Positions 51,241 to 59,997 of a stretch of DNA of 64,000 bases are shown piece by piece. Location: positions 1,642,501 to 1,706,500 of the forward strand of contig NZ_CP022219.1 of the NCBI RefSeq assembly GCF_004114915.1, written 5' to 3'. Both the position numbers and the translations under genes were made by a program. This DNA comes from Bradyrhizobium guangxiense. Its GTDB lineage: Bacteria; Pseudomonadota; Alphaproteobacteria; Rhizobiales; Xanthobacteraceae. Below the pieces are notes generated by a model. The model saw only the letters and a list, made by a program, of their open reading frames with translations, was not told where the DNA came from and made no database searches. Numbering within the stretch: the stretch's first letter is position 1; every line of letters begins with the position of its first letter.

Positions 51241-52320
51241 ATGCGCGCTGCGATCTTCAGGAACGGTGAGATTGTCGTTGACCGGATGGCCGCGCCGAGG
51301 CCGGGCCCCGGCCAGGTACTGGTGAAGACGCTCGCCTGCGGCATCTGCGGCTCAGACCTGCATGCGCGCCAGCACGCTCGCCGCATGGTGGAGATGGCGA
51401 AGAAGACCGGGCGCAAGCCGATGGACCTCACCCGTGACGTCGTGTTCGGCCACGAGTTCTGTTGCGAGATCGTCGACTATGGTTCCGGCACTACGCGCAA
51501 GCTCAAGCCGGGCACGCATGTCTGCTCGCTGCCGGCGCTGGTGACGCCTCAAGGCATCGAGGGCATCGGCTATTCCAACGACAATATCGGCGGCTATGCC
51601 GAGGCGATGCTGCTGAGCGAAGCGCTGCTGCTCGAAGTGCCGAACGGCCTTGCCCCGGAACACGCGGCGCTGACCGAGCCGCTCGCCGTCGGGGTCCACG
51701 CCGTGGCGAAAGCCGGCATTCGTGGCGGCGAGGTGCCGCTCGTGATCGGCTGCGGTCCGGTCGGGCTTGCGGTGATCGCGGCGCTGCGGATCAAGGGCTT
51801 GCATCCGATCGTCGCCGCCGATTATTCGCCGGCACGGCGCGCGCTCGCGGCCAGGCTCGGCGCCGACATTGTCGTCGATCCCAGGGTGTCGCAGCCCTAT
51901 GCGACCTGGGCCGAGCACGCGCAGATGTCTGATGCCGAGAAGGCGGCGCGGCCGCCGTTCCAGGCCATGCTGCCGGCGCTCAAGCCCGCGATCATCTTCG
52001 AATGCGTCGGCGTGCCCGGCCTGTTGCAGCAGGTGTTCGAGGGCGCGCCGCGCGATGCTGGGATCGTGGTGGTCGGCGTCTGCATGGAGAGCGACAGAAA
52101 CGAGCCGATGCTGGGCATCATGAAGGAGCTCAACGTCCAATACGTGCTCGGCTACACGCCGGACGAGTTTGCTGCGTCGCTGCGCCTGATCGCGGAAGGG
52201 CAGGTGGACGCCGCCGCGATGGTGACCGCCGAGGTCGGCCTCGACGGCGTCGCAAAGGCCTTCGCCGACCTCGCCAATCCCGAAGCGCACACCAAGATCA
52301 TCGTGCAGCCGTGGCGGTGA
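51241..52320 (+). CDS. Zinc-binding medium-chain dehydrogenase
   Basis: 359-residue medium-chain dehydrogenase. Catalytic-site motifs are GICGSDLHARQH and FGHEFCCEI; the NAD loop is GCGPVGLAVIAAL. The structural-zinc lobe with four clustered cysteines is missing: the corresponding stretch reads SLPALVTPQGIEGIGYSNDN. GGGGAGGAG precedes the ATG at 51241. Substrate unknown. It converges with the Lrp regulator 3 bp away. Confidence 0.88.
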   Translation: MRAAIFRNGEIVVDRMAAPRPGPGQVLVKTLACGICGSDLHARQHARRMVEMAKKTGRKPMDLTRDVVFGHEFCCEIVDYGSGTTRKLKPGTHVCSLPALVTPQGIEGIGYSNDNIGGYAEAMLLSEALLLEVPNGLAPEHAALTEPLAVGVHAVAKAGIRGGEVPLVIGCGPVGLAVIAALRIKGLHPIVAADYSPARRALAARLGADIVVDPRVSQPYATWAEHAQMSDAEKAARPPFQAMLPALKPAIIFECVGVPGLLQQVFEGAPRDAGIVVVGVCMESDRNEPMLGIMKELNVQYVLGYTPDEFAASLRLIAEGQVDAAAMVTAEVGLDGVAKAFADLANPEAHTKIIVQPWR

Positions 52321-52323
52321 CGG

Positions 52324-52785
52324 CTACACCGGCAGTGCGATCGAATACTTCACCTGGCTGAGCGCAAAACTCGACTCGATCGAGGCGATGCCGTCGAGGC
52401 GGGGCAGCTTGGTCTTCAGGAAGGTCTCGTAGGAGGCGAGGTCGGCCGCGACGACGCGGAGCAGATAGTCGCGATTGCCGGTCATCAGATAGCATTCCAG
52501 CACCTCATCCCATTTCGAGATCGCACGGGCGAAGCGGTTGAGGTCCTCTTCCTTCTGCCGCGCCAGCTTGATCGAGATGAAGACGCTGACATGCAGGCCG
52601 AGCGCCTTCTGGTCCACGGTCGCGACATAGCGCGAAATGACGCCGCGCTCCTCCAATAGCTTGACCCGGCGGTGGCAGGGCGAGACCGAGAGCCCGACCT
52701 TGTCGGCAAGTTCCTGCATGGTCAGCCGGCTGTCGGCCTGGAGGTGGCTGAGGATCTTGCGGTCGATGGCGTCGAGCTCGGGCAT
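52324..52785 (-). CDS. Lrp/AsnC-family transcriptional regulator
   Basis: 153-residue regulator with the Lrp architecture: a helix-turn-helix (about 1-60: ELDAIDRKILSHLQADSRLT, VSPCHRRVKLLEERGVI) and a RAM ligand-binding domain. The start MPELDAID at 52785 is canonical. It is divergent from an E1 2-oxoacid dehydrogenase gene. In Pseudomonas putida, MdeR, also Lrp-type, regulates mdeB for an E1 alpha-ketobutyrate dehydrogenase, which parallels this arrangement. Confidence 0.92.
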   Translation of the reverse strand: MPELDAIDRKILSHLQADSRLTMQELADKVGLSVSPCHRRVKLLEERGVISRYVATVDQKALGLHVSVFISIKLARQKEEDLNRFARAISKWDEVLECYLMTGNRDYLLRVVAADLASYETFLKTKLPRLDGIASIESSFALSQVKYSIALPV

Positions 52786-52814
52786 TGGGATGAAACCTGT
52801 CCTTGGTGCGATCC

Positions 52815-52849
52815 ATTGGTAAAATATCCCAATATCGCCAGGTATGGCG
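52815..52849. promoter_or_regulatory. Inverted repeats in the Lrp/mdeB-like divergent promoter region
   Basis: ATTGG-N9-CCAAT (52815-52833) and CGCCA-N4-TGGCG (52836-52849) lie side by side in an AT-rich stretch within the 133-bp gap. Lrp/AsnC proteins typically bind such imperfect dyads next to their own gene. Confidence 0.4.
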
Positions 52850-52918
52850 CGAAAAATTGAGAAGTTTGGCGCCGTCCGTGGGCGTATCATCGCCCCATCT
52901 GTTTCCGGGAGCATTGCC

Positions 52919-55282
52919 ATGCCCGTTGATTCCGCCCGTCTGGACACATTGACCGCCCTCAGCCGCAAGGCGCTGTGGCTGTCGTCCTGGACCATCCACC
53001 ACGCCAATCACATCCGCCCCAACGCCGATGGCCTCAAGGTCGGCGGCCACCAGGCGTCCTCGGCCTCGCTCGCCACCATCATGTCGGCGCTGTACTTTCA
53101 CGTGCTGCGCCCCGAAGATCGCGTCGCGGTGAAGCCGCATGCGAGCCCGGTGTTCCACGCCATCCAATATCTGTTCGGCCGGCAGAGCCGTGAGAAGCTG
53201 GAGAACTTCCGCGGTTTCAAGGGCGCGCAGTCCTATCCCTCGCGCACCAAGGACGTCGACGACGTCGACTTCTCCACGGGCTCGGTCGGCCTCGGCGTCG
53301 CGCAGACGCTGTTCGCCTCGCTGGTGCAGGACTACGTCAAGGCGCATGGCTGGATGAAGGACCGCCGCGAAGGGCGGATGATTGCGCTCGTCGGCGATGC
53401 CGAGATGGACGAGGGCAACATTTTCGAGGCCCTGGCGGAGGGCTGGAAGCACGGCCTGCGCAACACCTGGTGGGTGGTCGACTACAACAGGCAGTCGCTC
53501 GACGCCGTCGTGCGCGAGGGGCTCTGGGAAAAGTTCGAGACCATGTTCCGCAATTTCGGCTGGGACGTCGTCATCGTGAAATACGGCCGGCTGATGCGCG
53601 AGGCGTTTGCGGAAGCAGGCGGCGAAGCCTTGAAGCGCTGGATCGACAATTGCCCGAACGCGCTCTATGCGGCGCTGTGCTTCCAGGGCGGTGCGGCCTT
53701 CCGAAAACATCTGCACGACGAGATCGGCGATCAGGGACCGATCACAAGACTGATCGACAAGCGCAGCGACGAGGAGCTGCTGGCGCTGATGTCAAATCTC
53801 GGCGGCCACGACATGGCGAGCATGCTGGAGGCGTTCGAATCGATCGACCACGATCGCCCGGTCTGCTTCATCGCCTACACCATCAAGGGCGTCGGCCTGC
53901 CGTTCCAGGGTCACAAGGACAACCATGCCGGCCTGATGACGGTCGCGCAGATGGAGAAATATCGCGACAGCCAGAACATCCGGCCCGGCCATGAATGGGA
54001 CAAGTACGAGGGCCTGCCGCAATCGGCCGCCGAGCTCGACGCCTTCCTCGCCCGCGTTCCCTTCAACCAGGACGGCCGCCGCCTGACCGCGCCCGTCGTC
54101 GAGGTGCCCGCGCAGCTCGCCTTCAAGCCGTCGCCGCAGATGTCGACCCAGCAGGGCTTTGGCCTCGTGCTGAACGAGATCGCGCGCGACGACAGCGAGC
54201 TGGCGAGGCGCATCGTCACGACCTCGCCCGACGTCACGGTCTCCACCAATCTTGGCCCCTGGGTGAACCGCCGCGGCCTGTTCGCCAGCGCCGAGAAGGC
54301 GGACTTATTCCGCAGCGAGAAAATTCCCTCCACCTACAATTGGGACGCCTCGCCCAAGGGCCAGCATCTGGAGCTCGGCATCGCCGAGATGAACCTGTTC
54401 ATTATGCTCTCGGCGCTCGGCCTGTCGCACCAGATCAACGGCGAACGCCTGCTGCCGGTCGGCACGCTCTACGATCCCTTCATCGAGCGCGGCCTCGATG
54501 CGCTGAACTACGCCTGCTACCAGGATGCGCGCTTCATGGTGGCGGCGACGCCCTCGGGCATCACGCTCGCGCCCGAAGGCGGCGCGCATCAGTCGATCGC
54601 AACGCCCTTGATCGGCATGGCGCAGGATGGGCTCGCCTCGTTCGAGCCGGCCTTCGTCGACGAGCTCGCCGTGATCATGGCTTTCGGCTTCGAGCACATG
54701 CAGCGCGATCCGGGCGAGGGCGGCTCGGTCTATTTGCGGCTCTCGACTCGCGCAATCGAGCAGGCGCAGCGGATCATGACGCCGGAGCTGCGCCAGGGCA
54801 TCACCGACGGCGCCTATTGGCTGCGCAAGCCGGGCCCGAATGCCGAGGTCGTGATCGCCTATACCGGCGCGGTCGCGCCGGAAGCGATCGAGGCCACCGG
54901 CTTCATCGGCGAGAGCCGCCGCGACGTCGGGCTGCTCGCGATCACCTCGGCCGACCGTCTGCACACAGGCTGGACCGCCGCACGGAAATTGCGCCGCGAC
55001 CGGCGCGGCGTGCAGCATCTCAGCCACATCGAGAAGCTGCTGGCGCCGCTGCCGCGCGACTGCGGCATCGTGACCGTGATCGACGGCCATCCATCTGCGC
55101 TCGGCTGGCTCGGCAGCGTCCGCGGCCACCGCGTCGAGGCGCTCGGCGTCGAGCAGTTCGGCCAGACCGGCAGCATCGCCGACCTTTATCGGCACTACGG
55201 CATCGACGCGAATGCGATCATCGATGCGGCCGAAAGCCTCACCACTGGCGCGCCGGTGCTGCATCGGAAAATGGCGGTGTAG
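52919..55282 (+). CDS. AceE/MdeB-like E1 2-oxoacid dehydrogenase (TPP-dependent)
   Basis: 787-residue homodimeric E1-type enzyme. The TPP-binding motif GDAEMDEGN...WWVVDYNRQS is clear near residue 155. Further AceE-family segments are GHKDNHAGLMT, TNLGPWVNRRG, HLELGIAEMNLFIMLSALGLS and PEGGAHQS. Closest description is MdeB, the E1 of alpha-ketobutyrate dehydrogenase in methionine catabolism, or a pyruvate dehydrogenase E1. The start at 52919 (MPVDSARLDT) is supported by CCGGGAG. Its divergent Lrp regulator fits amino-acid-responsive control. No methionine gamma-lyase gene and no E2/E3 is adjacent. Confidence 0.85.
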   Translation: MPVDSARLDTLTALSRKALWLSSWTIHHANHIRPNADGLKVGGHQASSASLATIMSALYFHVLRPEDRVAVKPHASPVFHAIQYLFGRQSREKLENFRGFKGAQSYPSRTKDVDDVDFSTGSVGLGVAQTLFASLVQDYVKAHGWMKDRREGRMIALVGDAEMDEGNIFEALAEGWKHGLRNTWWVVDYNRQSLDAVVREGLWEKFETMFRNFGWDVVIVKYGRLMREAFAEAGGEALKRWIDNCPNALYAALCFQGGAAFRKHLHDEIGDQGPITRLIDKRSDEELLALMSNLGGHDMASMLEAFESIDHDRPVCFIAYTIKGVGLPFQGHKDNHAGLMTVAQMEKYRDSQNIRPGHEWDKYEGLPQSAAELDAFLARVPFNQDGRRLTAPVVEVPAQLAFKPSPQMSTQQGFGLVLNEIARDDSELARRIVTTSPDVTVSTNLGPWVNRRGLFASAEKADLFRSEKIPSTYNWDASPKGQHLELGIAEMNLFIMLSALGLSHQINGERLLPVGTLYDPFIERGLDALNYACYQDARFMVAATPSGITLAPEGGAHQSIATPLIGMAQDGLASFEPAFVDELAVIMAFGFEHMQRDPGEGGSVYLRLSTRAIEQAQRIMTPELRQGITDGAYWLRKPGPNAEVVIAYTGAVAPEAIEATGFIGESRRDVGLLAITSADRLHTGWTAARKLRRDRRGVQHLSHIEKLLAPLPRDCGIVTVIDGHPSALGWLGSVRGHRVEALGVEQFGQTGSIADLYRHYGIDANAIIDAAESLTTGAPVLHRKMAV

Positions 55283-55289
55283 CTACGTC

Positions 55290-55394
55290 GTCATTCCGGG
55301 GCGATGCGAAGCATCGAACCCGGAATCCATCGGGCCTCAGTCCAGGTGGTGAAATGGATTCCGGGCTCGCGGCTTTGCCGTGCCCCGGAATGAC
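55290..55394. repeat. Bradyrhizobium-type intergenic repeat, copy 5 (GGATTCCGGG type)
   Basis: Outer ends GTCATTCCGGGGC and GCCCCGGAATGAC; inner inverted repeat CCCGGAATCCAT against ATGGATTCCGGG. Same class as copy 2, between the E1 gene and the aldehyde dehydrogenase. Confidence 0.85.
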
Positions 55395-55547
55395 AGCGGG
55401 ACTACCTTGCCTCTCTCCCGCCATCGGCTCATATAACCTCCGTCCGCCGCAACGCTGGCCCCGCATATGGCGGGTTCAATTGCCGGCGCTTTCGTGCAAG
55501 GATGCCTGCCGAAACGCCCCCACCATGCCCCCAAGAAGAGGTTAACG

Positions 55548-56978
55548 ATGGTCAATCGCATGCAATTCTACATCGACGGCGCCTGGGTCGATCCCGCCGT
55601 CAAGAAGTCCACCGCCGTGGTCAATCCCGCGACGGAAGAGGCGATGTACGAGGTTGCGCTGGGCTCGAAGGCCGACGTGGACAAGGCGGTTGCCGCCGCC
55701 AAGCGCGCCTTTGCAACCTTCTCCCAGACCAGCCGTGAGGAGCGCGTCGCGCTGCTCACCAAGGTCATCGAAGTCTACAAGGGCCGCCTCAAGGAGATCG
55801 GCGCCGCCGTCTCCGACGAGATGGGCGCACCGCTGCCGATGGCGGAAAAGCTGCAGGCCGGCGCCGGCCTCGGCCATCTCATGACCACCCTCGAGGTGCT
55901 CAAGAACTATCATTTCGAGGAGCCGGTCGGCACCGCCATGGTGCTGCGCGAGCCGATCGGCGTGGTCGGCATGATCACACCCTGGAACTGGCCGCTCAAC
56001 CAGATCGCCTGCAAGGTCGCGCCCGCGCTCGCCGCCGGCTGCACCATGATCCTGAAGCCCAGCGAGTTCACCCCGACCTCGGCGCTGATCTTCGCCGAAA
56101 TCCTCCATGAAGCCGGCGTGCCCAAGGGTGTGTTCAACCTCGTCAACGGCCTCGGCCCCGAGGTCGGCGCCGCCATGAGCGAGCACCCCGACATCGACAT
56201 GATCTCCTTCACCGGCTCGACCCGTGCTGGCATTGACGTCGCCAAGCGTGCGGCTCCCACAGTGAAGCGCGTCAGCCAGGAGCTCGGCGGCAAGTCGCCG
56301 AACGTCATCCTGGAAGGTGCCGACCTCACCAAGGCGGTGACCGGTGGCGTGATGCACATGTTCAACAACTCCGGACAGTCCTGCAACGCGCCCTCGCGCA
56401 TGATCGTGCCGCTGTCCAAGATGAAGGAAGTCGCCGCGATCGCGAAGGCCGTCGCCGACAAGACCAAGGCGGGCGATCCGCGCGCCGAAGGCACCACCAT
56501 CGGCCCGGTGGTCAATCGCGGCCAGTGGGACAAGATCCAGGGCCTGATCAAGAAGGGCATCGACGAGGGCGCAACGCTCGTCGCCGGCGGCCCGGGCCTG
56601 CCCGAAGGCGTCAACAAGGGCTTCTATGTCCGTCCGACCATCTTCGCCGACGTCACCCCTGACATGACGATCGCCCGCGAGGAGATCTTCGGACCGGTGC
56701 TGACCATCATCGGCGCCAAGGACGAAGCCGACGCGGTCAAGATCGCCAACGATACGCCGTATGGACTCGCTGGCTATGTCTACGGTCCTTCGGTCGAGGA
56801 CGCCAAGCGCGTCGGCCGCCAGATCCGTGCCGGCAACGTCAACCTGCAAGGCGTGCCCAACGACCGCACCGCGCCGTTCGGCGGCTACAAGCAGTCCGGC
56901 AACGGCCGCGAGTGGGGCAAGTTCGGCCTGGAGGACTTCCTCGAAGTGAAGGCCGTCGCCGGCTTCAACGCGGCGTAG
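55548..56978 (+). CDS. Aldehyde dehydrogenase (NAD(P)-dependent)
   Basis: 476-residue aldehyde dehydrogenase. Seen are the N-terminal VNPATEEAMYEVALG, TPWNWPLNQIACKVAPALAAG, catalytic Glu region QELGGKSPNVIL, and nucleophile NNSGQSCNAPSR. The C-terminus has NVNLQGVPNDRTAPFGGYKQSG. It oxidises an aldehyde to the acid; substrate unknown. The ATG at 55548 follows AAGAAGAGG; one 12 bp later is possible. A strong terminator follows. Confidence 0.92.
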   Translation: MVNRMQFYIDGAWVDPAVKKSTAVVNPATEEAMYEVALGSKADVDKAVAAAKRAFATFSQTSREERVALLTKVIEVYKGRLKEIGAAVSDEMGAPLPMAEKLQAGAGLGHLMTTLEVLKNYHFEEPVGTAMVLREPIGVVGMITPWNWPLNQIACKVAPALAAGCTMILKPSEFTPTSALIFAEILHEAGVPKGVFNLVNGLGPEVGAAMSEHPDIDMISFTGSTRAGIDVAKRAAPTVKRVSQELGGKSPNVILEGADLTKAVTGGVMHMFNNSGQSCNAPSRMIVPLSKMKEVAAIAKAVADKTKAGDPRAEGTTIGPVVNRGQWDKIQGLIKKGIDEGATLVAGGPGLPEGVNKGFYVRPTIFADVTPDMTIAREEIFGPVLTIIGAKDEADAVKIANDTPYGLAGYVYGPSVEDAKRVGRQIRAGNVNLQGVPNDRTAPFGGYKQSGNGREWGKFGLEDFLEVKAVAGFNAA

Positions 56979-57002
56979 GTCTTAGTCTTCTGAACAAGCA
57001 CG

Positions 57003-57040
57003 ACGCCGGAGCGGGAAACCGCTCCGGCGTTTTTCGTTTT
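57003..57040 (+). terminator. Rho-independent terminator of the aldehyde dehydrogenase gene
   Basis: A perfect 12-bp stem, ACGCCGGAGCGG (57003-57014) with CCGCTCCGGCGT (57019-57030), a GAAA tetraloop, and TTTTCGTTTT after it. It starts 25 bp beyond the stop codon. Confidence 0.92.
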
Positions 57041-57048
57041 GCTCCGTC

Positions 57049-57177
57049 GTCATTCCGGGGCGTCGCGAAGCGACGAGCCCGGAATCCATTTGTCCGCAGG
57101 CTCTGCCGCACGATGGATTCTCAGGTGCGCTATTGCGCACCATAGCTCGCGCCGAAGACGGTGCGCCCCGGAATGAC
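57049..57177. repeat. Bradyrhizobium-type intergenic repeat, copy 6 (composite)
   Basis: Same outer ends as the others. It carries part of the GGATTC type (CCCGGAATCCAT and GATGGATTC) and then switches to CTCAGGTGCGCTATTGCGCA, a one-base variant of the GTGCGCAATTGCGCAC module. It looks like a fusion of the two repeat types. Confidence 0.85.
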
Positions 57178-57194
57178 GGCGGAGAGAGATGCGC

Positions 57195-58172
57195 CTATCC
57201 CCCCGGCGCGCCCTGCGTGTTGACATACAGCGCGTAGATCGACTGGCTTGCCGCCATGAACAGGCGGTTGCGCTTGAGGCCGCCGAAGCAGACATTGGCG
57301 CAGCGCTCGGGCAGGGCGATGCGGCCGATCATGACGCCGTCGGGCGCAAACACCACGACGCCGTCGAGCTCGGGATCGCCCATGCCCCAGCCGCACCAGA
57401 GATTGCCGTCGATGTCGCAGCGCATGCCGTCCGGCGTGCCCGGACCTGCATCGATGTGAACGCGTTTGCTGGAAATCGTGGTGCCGTCGGCCGAGACGTC
57501 ATAAGCGAGGATCTTGCGGTTCGGTTGCCCACGGGATTCCACCACGTACAGGATCTTCTCGTCCGGGGAGAAGCAGAGCCCGTTCGGCCCCAGCACGCCT
57601 TCGGCGACGATGGTCGCCTTGCCGGTTTCGGGATCGAGCCGGTAGACGTTGGGCTCGATCTCGCTCTCGGCCTTGTAGCCCTCGTAATTGCCGAGCAGGC
57701 CGAAGGTCGGATCGGTGAACCAGATCGAGCCGTCCGATTTCACAACGACATCGTTCGGCGAGTTCAACCGCTTGCCGTTGAATTGATCCATCAGCACGGT
57801 GATGCTGCCATCATATTCCGTGCGCACCACGCGGCGCCCACCATGCTCGCAGGTGATGAGCCGGCCCTGACGGTCACGCGTATTGCCGTTGGCGAAATTC
57901 GACGGCTTGCGGAACACTGAAACAGCGCCCGTCTCCTCTTCCCATTTGATGATGCGCTGGTTCGGGATGTCGCTGCAGAGCAGATAGCGTCCGTCGCCGA
58001 ACCAGACCGGACCCTCGGCCCAGCGCAGCCCGGTTGCAATCCTCTCCACCGCCGACAGCTTCAGCCAGTATTTTTCGAAACGGGGGTCCAATGCCCTGAT
58101 CGCCGGATCGGGATAGTAGCTCGCCGGCCGCCAGCCTGGCCGCTCCTGGGGGTGGGACGATGCCTCATTCAT
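57195..58172 (-). CDS. SMP-30/gluconolactonase family lactonase
   Basis: 325-residue beta-propeller lactonase of the SMP-30 family. Metal-site and blade segments are WAEGPVWFGDGRYLLCSDIP, NSPNDVVVKSDGSIWFTDPTFG and GPNGLCFSPDEKILYVVES, the Glu, Asn and Asp positions expected in this family. It is divergent from a uronate dehydrogenase-like gene; lactones made by that enzyme are good candidate substrates. Confidence 0.9.
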   Translation of the reverse strand: MNEASSHPQERPGWRPASYYPDPAIRALDPRFEKYWLKLSAVERIATGLRWAEGPVWFGDGRYLLCSDIPNQRIIKWEEETGAVSVFRKPSNFANGNTRDRQGRLITCEHGGRRVVRTEYDGSITVLMDQFNGKRLNSPNDVVVKSDGSIWFTDPTFGLLGNYEGYKAESEIEPNVYRLDPETGKATIVAEGVLGPNGLCFSPDEKILYVVESRGQPNRKILAYDVSADGTTISSKRVHIDAGPGTPDGMRCDIDGNLWCGWGMGDPELDGVVVFAPDGVMIGRIALPERCANVCFGGLKRNRLFMAASQSIYALYVNTQGAPGG

Positions 58173-58261
58173 GCCGGTTCTCTCGTTTCGTTCCCTCTGG
58201 ACAATCCTGCTATCATTAGAGACATGTGACCGCAAATCGGTCAGCACAGGTGAGGGAAGAC

Positions 58262-59086
58262 ATGCCGCGTATTTTGATGACGGGCGCTTCGGGCGGAATC
58301 GGTACGAGCCTGCGCAAGCTGCTGCCGCCAATCTATCCGGATCTCCTGCTCTCCGACATCAAGCCGCCCGCCGATCTCGGCGCGAACGAAAAGTTCAAGG
58401 CGGCGGATCTCGCCGATCTCGCGCAATGCGAGGCGATCTGCGAGGGCGTCGACGGCATCCTGCATTTCGGCGGCTATTCGGTGGAAGGCACCTGGGATCA
58501 GATCCTCCAGGCCAACATCATCGGCGGGGATAATCTGTTCGAGGCGGCGTATCGCAAGGGCGTCAAGCGCGTGGTGTTCGCCTCCTCGAACCACGCCGTC
58601 GGCTTCTATCCGCGCCACCACAAGATCGGCACCGACGTCACGCCGCGGCCCGATAGCCGCTACGGCGTCAGCAAGGTGTTCGGCGAGGCCGTCGGCGCGC
58701 TCTATGCCGACAAGCACGGGATGAAGGTGACCTGCCTGCGCATCGGCAATTTCGGCGACATGCCGCTCGACCAGCGCCGGCTCTCGATCTGGCTCAAGCC
58801 CGACGACCTCGTGCAGCTCTGCCGCATCGGGCTCGAGCATCCCGACATTCATTTCGAAGTATTCTACGGCGCCTCCTTCAATGAGCGTGCCTGGTGGGAC
58901 AACCATCGCGCCTACGAATTCGGCTATCGGCCCACGGGCCGCGCCGAGGATTTCCGTGAGCATGCCATGGCGGAACAGGCCAAGCTGAAGCCGGATCCGG
59001 TCGGCGATTATTTCCAGGGCGGCACGTTCTGCAGCATGGAGTTCGATGCCGATCCCAGCCGGATCATCGATTGGAATAAGCGCTAG
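58262..59086 (+). CDS. Uronate dehydrogenase-like NAD-dependent SDR
   Basis: 274-residue extended-fold SDR. The NAD loop is MTGASGGIGTSLRKL; the active region is SSNHAVGFYPR and SRYGVSKVFGE (Tyr, Lys). Together with ASFNERAWWDN and the C-terminal GDYFQGGTFCS these match bacterial uronate dehydrogenases such as Agrobacterium Udh, which oxidise glucuronate or galacturonate to aldarolactones. The ATG at 58262 is used. The neighbouring lactonase could open the product lactone. Confidence 0.85.
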   Translation: MPRILMTGASGGIGTSLRKLLPPIYPDLLLSDIKPPADLGANEKFKAADLADLAQCEAICEGVDGILHFGGYSVEGTWDQILQANIIGGDNLFEAAYRKGVKRVVFASSNHAVGFYPRHHKIGTDVTPRPDSRYGVSKVFGEAVGALYADKHGMKVTCLRIGNFGDMPLDQRRLSIWLKPDDLVQLCRIGLEHPDIHFEVFYGASFNERAWWDNHRAYEFGYRPTGRAEDFREHAMAEQAKLKPDPVGDYFQGGTFCSMEFDADPSRIIDWNKR

Positions 59087-59098
59087 GGCGCCCCACAT

Positions 59099-59136
59099 GG
59101 TGAGAGCGGCCGAGGCTCTGCTTGGCCGCTCTCACC
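59099..59136. terminator. 13-bp perfect hairpin between convergent uronate dehydrogenase and mddA
   Basis: GGTGAGAGCGGCC (59099-59111) pairs with GGCCGCTCTCACC (59124-59136) around a 12-base loop. It lies between the two stops and probably serves both strands; no U-tract is seen. Confidence 0.6.
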
Positions 59137-59152
59137 GTACGTTGGCGCCGGA

Positions 59153-59926
59153 TCAGAACAGGCCCGGGATCAGCATCGCCACCTTCTCCCTGTAGTGCCG
59201 GTACTGATCTCCGAACAGAGACATCAGGTCGCGCTCCTCCAACCAGATGCCGACGAAGATGTAGGCCGTCGTCACCGTCGCGAACAGCAGGTGCCCGAGC
59301 GTCATGGTGGGCGCCGACCAGAACGCGATGATGAAGCCGAGATAGATGGGATGCCGGATCAGGCGGTAGAGGCCCGGCGTCCTGAACCTCATCGGCTCCG
59401 CGAGCCGTCCTGCAAAGTGGCTGATGACTTGCGTCAGTCCGAACAATTCGAAATGGCTGATCAGGAACGTGCCGTACAGCACGATGAGCCAGCCGGCGAA
59501 GCCGCCGGCGACCGCGGCGTAGGCTGCCATCGGCGTCTCGATCTCCCAAACCACGGCGGTGATGGGACGCCATTGCCAGAACAGCAGGATCAGGCTCAGG
59601 CTCGCCAGCAGCACATAGGTGCTGCGCTCGAGCGCGGGTGAGGCGAAGGCGGCGAACAGCTTCTTGAAGCCCTGGCGAGCCATGCCGCTGTGCTGGATGG
59701 CAAAAAGCGACATCAGCGCGAGGTCGACCATGAGGGCCTGTCCGGTCGAGCCGGTTGCGCCGCCGTCGATCGTCTTGGGCACGACGAACTGCGTGATGAA
59801 GCCGACGGCGTAGAGAAAGGTCACGAAGAAGATGAGATACGCGAGGACGCCATAGCCAAGCACGAAGCTTCGTGCTGCGAGCGAGCTTGCGGTCTGAGTA
59901 GGTCCGTTTTGCATCGTGATGGACAT
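59153..59926 (-). CDS. mddA: Methanethiol S-methyltransferase (MddA-like)
   Basis: 257-residue membrane methyltransferase with six predicted helices. MddA uses S-adenosylmethionine to methylate methanethiol, releasing dimethyl sulfide; a functional enzyme has been described in B. diazoefficiens. The C-terminal NnrU/isoprenylcysteine-methyltransferase-like region includes RLIRHPIYLGFIIAFW and EERDLMSLFGDQYRHYREKV. GGAAG precedes the ATG at 59926. It is the last gene of a minus-strand set beginning at 60864. Confidence 0.88.
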   Translation of the reverse strand: MSITMQNGPTQTASSLAARSFVLGYGVLAYLIFFVTFLYAVGFITQFVVPKTIDGGATGSTGQALMVDLALMSLFAIQHSGMARQGFKKLFAAFASPALERSTYVLLASLSLILLFWQWRPITAVVWEIETPMAAYAAVAGGFAGWLIVLYGTFLISHFELFGLTQVISHFAGRLAEPMRFRTPGLYRLIRHPIYLGFIIAFWSAPTMTLGHLLFATVTTAYIFVGIWLEERDLMSLFGDQYRHYREKVAMLIPGLF

Positions 59927-59997
59927 GATGAATCTTCCAGTTCAGTGGTGAAGGATTGAAGCGGCTGTTTCAGCGGGCGGTGTCGCCGCCGCCTTCG

